Shown: in pieces, positions 12,501-23,600 of the stretch
Layout: the number at the start of each line of letters is the position of its first letter
How positions within the stretch are numbered: position 1 is the first letter of the stretch
Origin: Xestospongia muta
Taxonomy: Eukaryota > Porifera > Demospongiae > Haplosclerida > Petrosiidae
Assembly: GCA_963693285.1 (NCBI GenBank)
Contig: OY848921.1
Coordinates: forward strand, 1,116,001-1,180,000
DNA length: 64,000 nt
Reading direction: 5' to 3'
Notes under the pieces: generated by a model
What the model saw: the letters and a program-made list of their open reading frames with translations, nothing else
Told to the model about the DNA's origin: nothing
Databases searched by the model: none
Program-made: the position numbers and the translations under genes

Positions 12501-13094
12501 GGTATTGGATTGTTAGCCACTCAAGATATTCATACCAATAAGATAGTACGAGATTTGTTTGCTGCATTGTTTGTGATCATCACTGCCTTTCATGGTCTGT
12601 TTATTTTCATAATGCACTGTCTTCGTTCAAAGGAAGTAAGAAACACTTGGAAACGATGCTTTTTTGGTGTCACAGGCAAAGACATAAGTGAGTTTTCATC
12701 TACATTTTCTCTAAAACACCAAAGAAAAGTTCAGACTAGTTTGAGATTCACAACTAAATCTCCTGCTAGTCCCAAAAAAGCAAGTGGAGTATTTGTTTAT
12801 GATGATTCCACACTAAGGAGATCTTATGGTGATCCTGGTAATAGTGGAACACTTCGATTTCACATTGAGAAAGAAGAAAAACAAGAAAATGAACGAATTA
12901 CTTCTGCTATAAATCTGAATAGCATAGAGAGAGGTACAGAGAGTGTAACAGAGCAGGAAGGTAGTGTATTTGCTGAAACATCATTTGCTAAATCCTTTTC
13001 TGATGATGAAGTGGATGAAAAGAAAAAGCTGCGCAGAGAAGAAGAGGAAGGATATAAATTACAAAATCAATCTACAGCTGTTCAGGAATCATGA
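1..13094 (+). CDS. Gene 1: SRCR-Ig-EGF adhesion GPCR, 5' partial
   Basis: This is a multi-exon adhesion receptor whose 5' end lies before the window. The order is tandem SRCR domains (1-6508), five Ig exons (6970-9245), EGF (9295-9414), Ig (9462-9749), linker, HRM-like domain, GAIN, GPS (CNHLTSF) and a secretin/adhesion-type 7TM ending in TGA at 13092-13094. All splice phases chain without a stop: ectodomain exons are class 1-1, while linker, GAIN and 7TM exons use mixed but mutually compatible phases. It probably acts at the plasma membrane as a self-cleaving adhesion receptor; the ligand is unknown. From the first Ig exon on, all exon lengths equal those of gene 2. Oddities are a truncated SRCR exon (6556-6621) at the SRCR/Ig junction and a GC-AG intron. 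Joining the SRCR array to the receptor rests on phase, order and the gene 2 parallel, not on transcript data. Confidence 0.85.
6556..6621 (+). pseudogene. Truncated SRCR A first exon at the array end
   Basis: The sequence starts like every other A first exon but stops matching after the EYEG codons, where it runs into intron-like AT-rich DNA. If the GT at 6622 served as donor, the remainder would be a 66-nt class 1-1 exon encoding 22 residues, still in frame with the next Ig exon. The acceptor before it is AAG instead of the CAG or TAG seen in most copies. It is either skipped or spliced as a mini-exon that adds an unpaired half SRCR. Confidence 0.7.
6622..6969 (+). other. Intron between SRCR array and first Ig exon (gene 1)
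   Basis: This is AT-rich non-coding sequence. From about 6634 it is clearly homologous to the gene 2 intron 21535-21866, while the 5' few bases belong to the broken SRCR exon. The acceptor is AAG at 6967-6969. No other gene is visible. Confidence 0.7.
6970..9245 (+). other. Gene 1 Ig-like domains 1-5 (exons)
   Basis: Five class 1-1 exons each carry one Ig-like domain: 6970-7353, 7484-7798, 7853-8176, 8565-8858 and 8907-9245. Hallmarks visible are the B-strand Cys ([22 protein letters not shown]), the core Trp (IGWY, VQWYF, ITWF, IQWQF, IVWRKNG) and the F-strand D-x-G-x-Y-x-C (DAGEYIC, NTGDYQC, DEGIYTC, DNGSYSC). The fourth domain ([10 protein letters not shown]) lacks the F-strand Cys and its B-strand has no Cys either, so it is an Ig fold without the usual disulfide. 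Most start with a PPT motif directly after the splice acceptor. These are extracellular adhesion modules. Confidence 0.88.
8177..8564 (+). repeat. Gene 1 intron holding a foldback (MITE-like) element
   Basis: This 388-bp intron separates Ig domains 3 and 4. Imperfect inverted arms lie near 8271-8312 and 8397-8440 around CCTACATGATAGTACAGAC and its complement-like partner CTGTGCTATTATGTATCCC. The right side resembles 15708-15830 in gene 2. The gene 2 counterpart intron (23056-23435) keeps the same element at the same site, so the insertion predates the gene 1/gene 2 duplication. No coding potential is seen. Confidence 0.55.
9295..9414 (+). other. Gene 1 EGF-like domain exon
   Basis: This 120-nt class 1-1 exon encodes one EGF-like domain with six cysteines in the pattern C-x4-C-x5-C-x8-C-x-C-x8-C, including SPCGRNGKC and [12 protein letters not shown]. 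It begins PPT like the neighbouring Ig exons. The exon is identical in sequence to its gene 2 counterpart (24162-24281). Confidence 0.9.
9415..9461 (+). other. GC-AG intron after the EGF exon (gene 1)
   Basis: The exon ends CAAG and the intron starts GCAAGT rather than GT. It ends in ATACAG, and phase 1 is kept on both sides. The same GC donor occurs in gene 2 at 24282-24328, whereas gene 3 has an ordinary GTAAGT at 32475. No GT donor in the right phase lies nearby, so this is best read as a genuine GC-AG intron. Confidence 0.8.
9462..9749 (+). other. Gene 1 membrane-proximal Ig domain exon
   Basis: One I-set-like Ig domain is encoded here ([20 protein letters not shown], then [11 protein letters not shown]), class 1-1. 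It lies between the EGF and the linker/HRM-like region. This EGF-Ig-linker order is the same in all four genes of the window. Confidence 0.88.
9797..10540 (+). other. Gene 1 linker and HRM-like Cys domain exons
   Basis: The exons are 9797-9894, 9942-10030, 10078-10232 and 10278-10540. The first three encode an alpha/beta-looking linker ([38 protein letters not shown]) that I cannot assign; a SEA-like fold is possible but no GSVVV cleavage motif is visible. The fourth encodes a Cys domain like the hormone-receptor motif of adhesion and secretin receptors: W-P-E-T then [19 protein letters not shown]-x-E-W and a final C. The second-to-third exon splice uses phase 2 and the acceptor TGTTTAG at 10071-10077. 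The last exon ends AAT|GTTTGT, a weak donor also present in gene 2. Confidence 0.75.
10593..11614 (+). other. Gene 1 GAIN and GPS exons
   Basis: The exons are 10593-10724, 10782-10876, 10920-11367, 11417-11468 and 11511-11614. They encode a GAIN domain ([46 protein letters not shown]) and the GPS motif [31 protein letters not shown] cysteines and tryptophans are intact, and the HL|T autocleavage triplet is at 11588-11596. Autoproteolysis that leaves two non-covalently bound fragments is the known behaviour of this family; here it is inferred from the intact motif. Confidence 0.9.
11662..13094 (+). other. Gene 1 7TM region and cytoplasmic tail exons
   Basis: The exons are 11662-11792 (short stalk, TM1), 11839-12101 (TM2, TM3, start of TM4), 12153-12219 (TM4) and 12272-13094 (TM5-TM7 plus tail). 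The fold is class B2: [41 protein letters not shown] and [18 protein letters not shown] before the tail. The stalk after GPS cleavage starts TSFTILLDVSV. The tail of about 150 residues is rich in Ser, Lys and Glu and ends with an acidic stretch. Confidence 0.92.
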
Positions 13095-13316
13095 ATTCCT
13101 GATGTTTAAAGAGGCATCATTGCACAACTTTAGATTGATGTATTTAGATATTTCTTAAATTAGCTATAGATTTAATTTAGTTTGACTTTGAATTTGTTAG
13201 TTGTTTGCCTTTGTGTTAAAAAAGAAACAACAATATGTTGTGTTTTGTTATGTTGTTGACTATATAAAAAGTGTTTATTTGTTTATTTTGTTTTTGCTTC
13301 AGTTTATTTTAGAGTT

Positions 13317-13322
13317 AATAAA
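13317..13322 (+). terminator. Poly(A) signal of gene 1
   Basis: An AATAAA hexamer lies 223 bp after the stop codon, within a T-rich 3' UTR. The surrounding 3' UTR resembles that of gene 2, where the hexamer has become AATTGA. Confidence 0.6.
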
Positions 13323-13509
13323 GAGAACGTTATTAAACTGTAAAAGACTTAATTGAAAGTAATTGTTTTTAATGTCACAAGCAAAGGTATCAGACGGCAG
13401 TCTATTTTCTTCAGTAACATAAATCAGTTATGACAAAAGTACATAAAAAACTCTCATGAAAATATCTTGATTATAAAGAATTGAGATTTGTGGATGGAAA
13501 GTGGTACAT

Positions 13510-13682
13510 TATTACAAATGACCTTCACTGAACAAGTCCTCTCTTGATGATAAGGATGAAAAGGAAGAACCGCAAAAAGAAGAAAAGGGTGCATTATCAG
13601 AGATGACCTTCACTAAACAAGTCCTTTCCTGATAATATGGATGGAAAGGATGAACTGCAAAGAGAAGAAGAGGAACAGGATT
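13510..13682 (+). pseudogene. Two degenerate copies of the receptor tail coding sequence
   Basis: Two tandem segments of about 85 bp (from about 13516 and about 13602) share GACCTTCACT-AACAAGTCCT and continue into GAT/GAA-rich sequence. They resemble the last coding part of genes 1 and 2 (ACATCATTTGCTAAATCCTT to AGAGAAGAAGAGGAA, about 12976-13050). Both carry in-frame stops and have no splice signals, so they are relics of the C-terminal tail sequence downstream of the functional copy. Confidence 0.5.
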
Positions 13683-14338
13683 AATTGAAATATTATTTCA
13701 ACTTATTTTACTTAATGATCAATTTCTTTTGTAGCATTGTCTTGTTCTCATATTGTTATTATATTTGTAATTTGTAGCTGAATTATGTGGTATTTTTTTA
13801 TTAACTTTAGCTATCATACAACTAGTATTGACGATACCAATTTATGATTCTAATTGGCAATTTATTAGTGCAAGTGATAAGTACAAAATAACATGAAATT
13901 GTTATAATTCAATATTAATAGCCTTTTTTGTTATACCATACTGCAATTGTAAACAGGTGTCTATTTATCACTGTCTTTAAGCAAGAAATTATGAAATAAT
14001 CAAGCTGACAAACTGACAAATTTAACCTTAATGTGTACAATATATGCTTGCAAGAGATAACATAAACAGCTGCACTATTATTAATCTACTAATGAGAAGC
14101 TCTGTATTTTTCTTTAGTTTGTTATATTGCTCCGTGTATATTACTACAATACACACTCGATAACAGGTAATCAAAGTACTTGTGAATTAATAATTATGTC
14201 TGCATGTTACACCTACTTGCTATATCAGCAGTTTTTTTATTAATTTTTTATTATTAATAACTAGTGATAACTATTTAATAACTCAACGTGAGGTTCTCCA
14301 CATTACTACCTTTCATTCTAGCAGTGTAACAAAAAAGG
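13683..14338. other. Intergenic spacer upstream of gene 2
   Basis: This AT-rich sequence contains several T and A runs. No TATA box at the usual distance from the gene 2 start is convincing, and no ORF or RNA gene is seen. The sequence right before the start codon is AACAAAAAAGG. Confidence 0.6.
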
Positions 14339-15202
14339 ATGAAGATACCTTTGTTCTTATCAGTTGTGCTGATAGTAATATTGCTATTAGCTACTGGTCA
14401 ATCATCTTGTCCTCTCCCTACAGTCGATGATATAGAGAGTGGATTGATGAGTCTACTTGTTGCTACTAACGCACTGGGCTCGGGCTCTGGCGAATCCGAA
14501 GGACAATATGATCCTATTGTATCATCATATCAGTTTACTTGTCTTGCTCAAGGATCATTTAGAGATACTTATCGTAGAGTATCTATTATAGCTACATTTA
14601 CTCCTAACAGTGGACAACCTCAGCAAACACAACACTTTCAGCTACAGTGTCCAAACAGTATATGGAGGGCAGTAACTGATGATGGTTTTAGAATTCCTCC
14701 TTCAAACACAACAGAAAGAAGAGATTGTTTTAATTGTGTACCTGGATATCTTAATGGTGATTCAAACCACTGTTTTGGTAAGATAACTATTGTATTTTTA
14801 AAAACATTTCTTTTTTTATGATTAGAATGTAATGCAACTTGTAGGAGTATGGGTCAAGGTAGTTGTGTGTCATCTATTACAGACTGTTGTCCTTACTTTG
14901 ATCTTGATAATATGTGTACTACATCATGTCCAACTAACTATATTGCCAATGCTAATACTAACTTTACATGTGGTAAGTAAATTAATATATATATAATACA
15001 TTGATCCTATACTATACAGTCTGTAACTATACCTGTGGTCCTGGTGAAGTTGTTAATACTACATGTAATGGATGTGATCTGACTGATATCTGTCTACGAG
15101 ATATACCTTGTCAAAATGGAGGATCATGTATATTATTATCTGTCCCTGATAATTACACATGTAATTGCAGTGGTACTGGATATATTGGTACTAATTGTAC
15201 TG
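14339..15202 (+). other. Gene 2 N-terminal signal peptide, Cys-rich and EGF exons
   Basis: Exon 14339-14777 holds the start codon, signal peptide, an SGSGESEG stretch (a possible glycosaminoglycan attachment site) and a Cys-containing module ending CFNCVPGYLNGDSNHCFG. Exon 14826-14972 is Cys-rich (CNATC, DCCPYF, MCTTSC). Exon 15020-15202 holds an EGF-like domain (CLRDIPCQNGGSC, CNCSGTGYIGTNC). The start was chosen because it opens directly into the hydrophobic leader. I do not recognise the first module as a named family. Confidence 0.8.
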
Positions 15203-17605
15203 GTAAGTTGTCTGTGTTATTACATATACTTTGTCTTTGAGTTTGTTACTGCTAAGCTAGTAATGTGAGGACATGATATATGTGAATATATCTAGGAACC
15301 CATAACTTATTTTATGCTATTACTGATGTTCTTAATAGTGATAATAACTCCATTATTATCTAACCACTGATAGGAGAGAACATTACCACTAGCTTCACAT
15401 TTAGCTAATAGATCATTGCCATGTAATACTATCACTGATCCTGATGGTGTTATCACTGGAGGACCTAGTAAAGATATAGTTTAGTTAATAAAATAACAAG
15501 ACTTTTATTACTTCATATACAATTCTTTCATAACATTTACTTGATAAATAAACATCATAATTGGCCCAATTTTCCAAATGCAAACATGATAGTTGGGATG
15601 GCAATTACACATCCTTACATAATAGCACAGGTGGCACAAGGAATCAAGGATATATACCAACTATCTAAATGGCTTAAACAATATCAGTGATATATTGTTG
15701 CATTCTATGTCTGTGCTATCATCTAAAGATAATGTAATTACCATACCTACTATCTTGTTTGCATTCTTTGTATTGGACTGATATTATTCATCCCTAAATT
15801 TACTTCATTTTTTAAAATGCTTTATTAACTTATTATTAGTTGATCATCATGATCAGTAGCTTAGTCTAAAGAATTAAGTGTTATTGCCTAGATTGTTGTA
15901 AAGGCTAGTTTTAAGTTGAGTTGTGTGTTTAAAGGGAAAATGTTGCTTATAACTCTTTTATTCGTCACTAGATCTATCTACTTGCTATCCTGGTCTAGTT
16001 AGTTTTAACACTTCAGTCATCACTACTGTTAATTCTGTCGATTACTTAACAGGAACTCCTACAGTCTGCGTCAGAGGAAGTAGTTTACCTATCTGTAATG
16101 GTACTAGTCTTGATCACAATGTACTATTTTTAATTTGTCTCCAATCTACTAGATATACTCTCATCAGTAAGTCAGAGCAATTATGTTGCCTGCCATATTT
16201 CACATACTAAACTGTTCTTCATATCATTTAATTCTATTTTGTATGCTTGTGCTAAATCATTTTTTTGATGAAAAAGATTATCATTTTTTGCTTTAAACAC
16301 AAATGTAGTAACGTGTATATTGAGTTGACTCTAAACTGTTTTTTTTATTAAAGCTGGATTTGTTGGCACTCCACCTGGTGTTACTGCTCCGCCTCCCACT
16401 GATACTAAATATGTGGTTACTAATTTGGCTTGTAACAATAACTTTGAGTGTAGTAACACTACTGAATCTGTTGGTTGTGGTTCTTATGGAGGGGGATATG
16501 CAGCTGTCACTTGTGGAAGATGTATGTGACTATACTTGTTTATCAGTCTGTCTCATCAATTTGTCTATTCATCCATTCATTTGTACATTTTTTACGTCAT
16601 AAACACATGTATATTTTCCACAGTCTGTTCTGATGGAGACCTGAGAATTTACAACAACTACACTACAGTAGTTGATGGAAACAATGTCATTATTGGTATC
16701 CCTCAACAATGTTATCAGGGAGCCTGGGGATCTGTTTGTAATGATGGAACTAATACTCCTAATTTAGTAGAACTTGTATGTTGGTATTTAGGCTTCACAG
16801 GTCAGTCATGATCAAAGAGAGAGACTCTTTGTTCTGTAGCATGTGACTTTAGAATTAGAGAGAAAATATAATTACTCTCTCTCTCTCTCTCTCTTACTCT
16901 CTCTATAAACAGGTCGTATTCAACTTCCTTCAAATTCATCACTCTATGGTCGCAGTCCTCTCCCAGGAACAGTCTATTACAATCAATTTACATGTCCCAA
17001 TAATTCCATATCTTTTGATGAATGCACTCCTGAATATGCTGGAGACCAATGCTACACTGGCGAACTAGACTACATAGTACAGTGTACCAGTATGTTAAAC
17101 AAATACTTATTCAGTATAACCACTACATAGTGTGTACTGTAGGAATTTAGAAGAGTATATAGAGCTATCCTCAATTTAATGATACACCAGTAGACATAAG
17201 GAAGAAACGGTCTCTTTAATTCAGGCAATTATTTAATGAGCGTTTTCACTATAATATACTTGTTCTATGTATCATAAACACAATGTCCGTTGTTTTTAAA
17301 GAATACTCTGTATTGTTATCATATCAAATTGATATCAACTATCTTCTACCTACAGTTCCATTACCTCCTACTCCATGTTTCTCCAATTCTAACACACGAT
17401 TTGGTAATTATAGTTACTTTTATTTCAACAATGGTGAAGACATTGTGACTGGTCGTGTGGAAGTTTGTCCTTCAATTAGACATTACACTCCAGTGTGTAT
17501 GAATGCTATTGATAATAAATTTGCTCAACTCTTTTGTAATAGGATTCTACATGGTTTAGGTAAGAATTTAACACAATTAGGGTGTCTATGTTCTGAGCTT
17601 GCAAA

Positions 17606-17695
<90 letters not shown>

Positions 17696-20600
17696 CAGTC
17701 CCAGTGTTCTCTATCCTGCTAGGAAGTCCTAGTGACTACTCCACTTACTACAGTGATTATGTAGTCACTAACATTTCTTGTTCCAGCACTGACTTTCGCT
17801 CATGCTCATTTAGTACCACTCATAATGACTGTTCTACATATGGTGGTATTGCTATATTTTCCTGTAGAAGAAATGGTAAGAAGATAACAACCATTAACAT
17901 TTGTTTATTTCTCTCTATCCCCTTTTATGTCTCATTTAGTTTCGTCTTTCTGTTCAAATAATTATGTCTACCTGAGTAATTACTTATCTATTAACTATTA
18001 TACTAGTGGTAGAGAGACCATTGGACGTTTGACTGCATGTTACAATGAGACCTATGTTGATATCTGTGCTGATTATCTGAACATTACTACTCTAATGACT
18101 CGTGCATGTGAATATCGACGTTACTACTTGTCTTCAGGTACTATAGCTATAGTTAATGTTATAGTATATTAATAACTGGTAGTTCTTACACATATTAGTT
18201 GACAGCTAGGAGTTTTAGTAATAATTTATGTCACATTTAAATCAAGACTTAAATTTTAGTGAGGCTAAACAGTATAATTTGTAGTTTAAGCTATTTCTAA
18301 TTATAATTTTCAAACGTTATTATTACATGAATTATTGTATTTTTAGGTGTTAATTATTCCATTGTGCCGTGGTCATCTCGTTATAGCATGAGTGAGAGTG
18401 GTATTGTCCTTACTAATGTCTCATGTCTCAGTGGTTATAATCTTGCTGGTTGTACATATAACGTATCCTCCATTGACCAATGCCCCAGTGGACGAGTTGT
18501 AGTACGTTGTACTCAAGGTAAGTACTCAATATGATAAGGCACTAGTTATTTAGGACATTGGTTAATTAGTGGAACAAGGGTTACTAGGTTGAGTAGGACT
18601 TAGGTTGCCAAGTAGAGTAGGACATTGGTTATATGACAAAGGATGTCAGTTGGTAAATTAACTGACTTTTGTTATATATACAGATTGTATATCTTTCCTC
18701 TTTAGAATGTTATAGTGGCAATGCTCGCATAATTAATCAAAGAGTGAGTTATCTTCCTAATGGTGATGCTCTAGTGTCTGGTCTGCTTCAAGTATGTATT
18801 AATAACCACTGGGCTTCAGTCTGTGATACTGGTAGTTTGAGTCAACGGTTTGCTGACCTGGCATGCTCTGATATTCAGTACAACTTTGGAAGTATGTGTT
18901 CAATAAGTTAGATTGATATGGTTGGATATTTGAATTCATGGATGGCTAGATGATTATATATATATGGACAAATGAATGAATTACTTTTTTTATATATATA
19001 TATACATCAGATGGTACATTCCTACCTTACAATTCCACTTTGTATGGATCATCTAAGACTGGCAGAATCTACTCTAACTTTATGTGTAGTAATAACTCTA
19101 ATTCACTGTATGGTTGCACTAACAATGCAGTTCCAGCTAATGCTTCAAACTGTGTTAATCAACAAATGGTTGTTGTATTACAATGTCGTCGAAGTAAGTG
19201 ATATGAATACTTACTCTGCTAATGACTCTCTCTCTTACACACACTCAGATAATACCAGATGCCCTGGGTACTCTACTAGCATTTTGTCATTTAATAGCTA
19301 TGGTTATAATCAAATTAGAAAGTTTTTTGGGATTCTTCTACCAGAAGTTTGTGTCAGTAGCAGACAAGAATATTATGCTTCATTTTGTAATGATACTTTA
19401 AGTGAGTTACTAGAAAATAGTAAAAGTATTTGATTCTCTCTTTCTCTCATTCTCCCCTAAAGCTCCATCGATTGTTAATCGTGTATGTGGTCCATATTTC
19501 ATTGGGTTCCCATATCCCATTATTGGTGACGCAGAGACCTATGGCATTAATACTAGACAGAATGTTATTACAAACATCACTTGTCCAATGACTGGAAGTA
19601 ATCTCGACAACTGCAATGTTACAATTACTAATGATACAACCTGTTCTGCACATGGTGGTAATAGTATTATCACTTGTGTTTACAGTAAGTACAATGATCA
19701 GTAGTATACAGTTGTATTTCAAATATTGGTCATTTTAAATAATGACATTATGTCTATAATGCAACAAGGTCATCAGTTATGGCTGATTCATGCTGCTAAT
19801 GCTAATAGTATCTACTGCTATATATGTTTACAGTAAGTACAATGATCAGTTGTATTTCAGGTATTGATCATTTTAAATAATGACATTATATCTATAACGC
19901 AACAAGAGTTATGGCCGATATATGCTGCTAATGCTAATATCATCTACTTTTATGTCTTTGTGTATCTTACTATTATCATTAAATATATTAATTTTAAGTA
20001 CATTATTATCAAACTAAATAATGTTAAATCCTAATATTTTAATATTACTTTACCAAGTGTAATTAGCAGCAGGCTTAAGATAACTATTGCCTTATTTACC
20101 GTAAATAAACATCACTAGACTGCATTACTTTATTACTCTCTCTCTCTCTATTTTCAGGTAATTATGTCTGTGATCAACATTATGTTAGACTCACTATTGT
20201 TGGACGTGGAGAGATAGGCGGTCATTCCATCATATCTGGTTTTGTTGAGATCTGTGATAATCAATACATACCAGTATGTAGAGATGGTGCTAGTAATATT
20301 TCCCTACGTTATATCTGTGCCATATATGGCTATCATGGTCAGTTATTAAAGGGGCTTGCCCATTTGATTACTATTAGTAACATTGTGTAATAGGGAAAAT
20401 ATCTTATTGCTGCAAGTAACAGAGCAAATATATTTATGTAATAAAATTGTACACTGAATGTGATGTTGTTATCACCAGTTTGAATCATAGTTTTATAGAA
20501 CTACAATATGGCTAACTATAATGTATACAAGATATCAAATATGATTACTAAAATAAAGTTAATATAATTAAGAAGAAGAATTGTGATAAATCATTGTTAT

Positions 20601-23600
20601 AATAAATTATAATAGTTTAAAAGAAAAATATTTATTTTAACTGTAAACAAAAATTAACTTGATTGTTTTGTCATCTTATAGATTATACACTTGGACCTGT
20701 AGCTGGTACTCTTGCTAACTACACTATACCAATGAATACAAGAGTAGCTACTAGTATAACTTGTCCTATCTTCAGTCGATATGATATTTGTAACTTGACT
20801 CAGTCCATGAGTAACAATACATGTGATAACCAAGGAGGTGTAGTATTCCTGTCCTGTATATATGGTAAGTTAGGAAATAAATATGTGTGTCTTTGCTTTT
20901 CTTTTTTCATTTATTTCTTACCTCCTTCCATCTATATATTCCTCCATTTATTCATTCATTTATCTATTCTACAGTGCGCATGCCACGTATGTGTCAACAT
21001 GGAACAGTTAGGATAGCAAATGGTCCTAACACCTATACTGGTAGAGTGGAGTTCTGTTACTTTGGTGAATGGAGAACTATCTGTGGTACTAACTTTGATC
21101 AACAAGATGCCGCAGTCTCATGTGCACTAGCAGGATTTAACAGAAACTGTGAGCTATAAACAATGTGTATGTTATGACTTTAAAATGCTACAAACTATAA
21201 CCATGGCTTGTTTTCTTATATGAACCTGACATTTTAGCTTAATACTGTCTGAATATAAGTGTTAGTCATTGCCATCTCAAAGACAGTACTAATATAGCAC
21301 TTACTTTCCAGTTGTTACTATGTTGAATTAACCAGTATTTATTTATACTACTTCTAGTGGCTCAAAATTTGACAGCTGGTTTATATGGTGGCAACTCCTA
21401 TCCTCCGGTTCTAGCTGGTCTACAGTGTAACGGAGCTGAGGGCTCCTTCTCTGACTGTACTCCAATTAATGGGGACCTACTTAACTCTTGTCCTTCTCAA
21501 CAAGCTGCAGCAGTTGCTTGTGAACCAGTCATTGGTAAATGTTTTATTTGTCTTTGTGGTTAAAATATTTACTTACAATCACTGAAAATAAAGCTTTAGA
21601 TTTTACTTATGAATCTATCAAAGTGTGACAATTATCTGTTTAAAACCATTACTTTGTTTTTACAGGTGTCTATTTTTAAGTAAAAATCACTTCTATTTGA
21701 CAAAAAATTGCCTCCATTTTATATGTTAGCATGTTAACAGTTTCCTAATGTCATAATAATATATACATATATGTAATATCATGAATACATTTTAATGATG
21801 CTTCAAACTTATACCTCTCAAGTTCCTGTATTGTTTTCTCTCTTACTAATCTCTCTTTCCACATAGTCCTCTTCAACAGTACAAGAGATGGTATGGCTAA
21901 CATTGGTGTTCCCAACACTCTCTCATTGACTTGTACTGCTGACTTTAAACATTTTCAAGCTGGTAACTTCTCTGTTAATTCTATTGGCTGGTATCACAAT
22001 GACCAAAGACTAACCACCACTCCTGATCGATATAATATTAATGTGACTTATCTAACACGACAAGAATGCTATTATAATGGTTCTCAATATGTATGTAATC
22101 GTGATGTATTGTATACTATTCAAGTTGTACTTAATTTTGATAATCTCATACCATCTGATGCTGGAGAATATATTTGTATGATCAATATTACTGACTTAAG
22201 ATATGGTAGAACTGTTCTTAATACAACAACAGAGACTATCAATGCATTGTGTAAGTGTCCTATATTTAGTAACATATTAATTGTGTAATGGTTGTTCTAT
22301 AATTATACTAATATACTTAAAATAAACCACACTGCTTTATATTGTACTTTTTTTAGTTTTTCTAGTCCCTCCAACTATAGTTCAACCATCAATGAATGTG
22401 ACAGTTTTACAAAACTCCAATGCTTCATTCACTTGTGTCCTTAATTCTAATCCAGCTCCTTTAGTCCAGTGGTATTTTATATCTTCTAATGGCAGCTCTC
22501 AACTTATTACATCTGGTGGGCAATATACTGTCTCCAATCTTCTTTCCAGTGGCAATTACAGTTATACTACAACATTGTTCATATCAAGTATTACTTTCCA
22601 GAATACAGGAGATTATCAGTGTACTGGTAGTAACTCTGTGGGTGATCCTAGTACCAGTTTGTCCACCTTGACAGTGTTTGGTAAGATTTATTAGGATAAG
22701 GATATACAATGGATTTCTCTTCTTCTTTCAGTTCCTCCAACTGTTGCTCTAACAGGGCCACAAATACCACCTAATGAAGGAGAGTCACTTTCTCTCATTT
22801 GTACAGCTACAGATAGTTTTCCAGGATTGTCAATATCATGGTTCAAAGACAATGAACCATTAGCTTCAGGTAGAAGAGTTGAAATCAGTACTGGTAGTCC
22901 TGTACAAAACCTCACCACACTTCTCTATACTACCACTAGCAATCTAAGAATCCATCAAGTTGGTCTAGGAGATGAGGGTATATATACATGTCGTACTCCT
23001 CCCGTTAACACCATACTTTCCTCAGTCTCTGATTCCTTTAATATCACAGTGCAAAGTAAGTCAATGATCTAGTTATCAGACACACAGCAGTGATCCTTAT
23101 ATTGGGATAGTCCAGATTGTTCATTGAAATATAAACGCTGAATATCTCTGACAATGACAGTTGCATCATCCCTACATGATAGCACAGACATACCATGAAA
23201 GAATGTTAGCTGACAAAGAACATGTAGACCTAAAATGAAATTAATATTTATAATATAATTGTGCATTGTATCTTTTGCCTGTGCTATTATGTATCTCTAC
23301 TGTCTTGAGTGCATTGTTTGTAAAAGACTGACATTAGCCATTCCTATATTTACTCCATTATTTTAGAAAATGTTTTCAACAGTTCAAAGTATATCATATT
23401 ATTTTGATTATAAATGACATCTTTTCTTTATTTAGTACCACCTACTGTACAAGCAGTATCTAACAAAGTCATTGGATTACTTCATGACTCTGTTACTATT
23501 TCATTTACTATCACTAATGATTTCCCAAAAGTGAAAGTATATAACATACAATGGCAAGTCAAGCCATTGGGTAATGAGACATTTAATTCCATTAACTCTG

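Larger units (their letters stand above)
15972..21534 (+). other. Gene 2 block of eight divergent SRCR-like domains
   Basis: Sixteen class 1-1 exons pair into eight SRCR-like domains: 15972-16166/16354-16521, 16624-16800/16913-17089, 17356-17559/17699-17875, 17940-18137/18347-18517, 18706-18891/19011-19193, 19249-19401/19463-19684, 20158-20337/20682-20864 and 20975-21148/21358-21534. The last pair is the clearest (GTVRIANG, GRVEFCYFGEWRTIC, AAVSCALAGF, GLQCNGAEGSFSDC). The second and fifth keep GDLRIYNN and GLLQVCINNHWASVC. Others keep only cysteine spacing and the two-exon split and are diverged. N-x-S/T glycosylation sites are frequent. In contrast to gene 1, no two units are near-identical. 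Confidence 0.75.
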
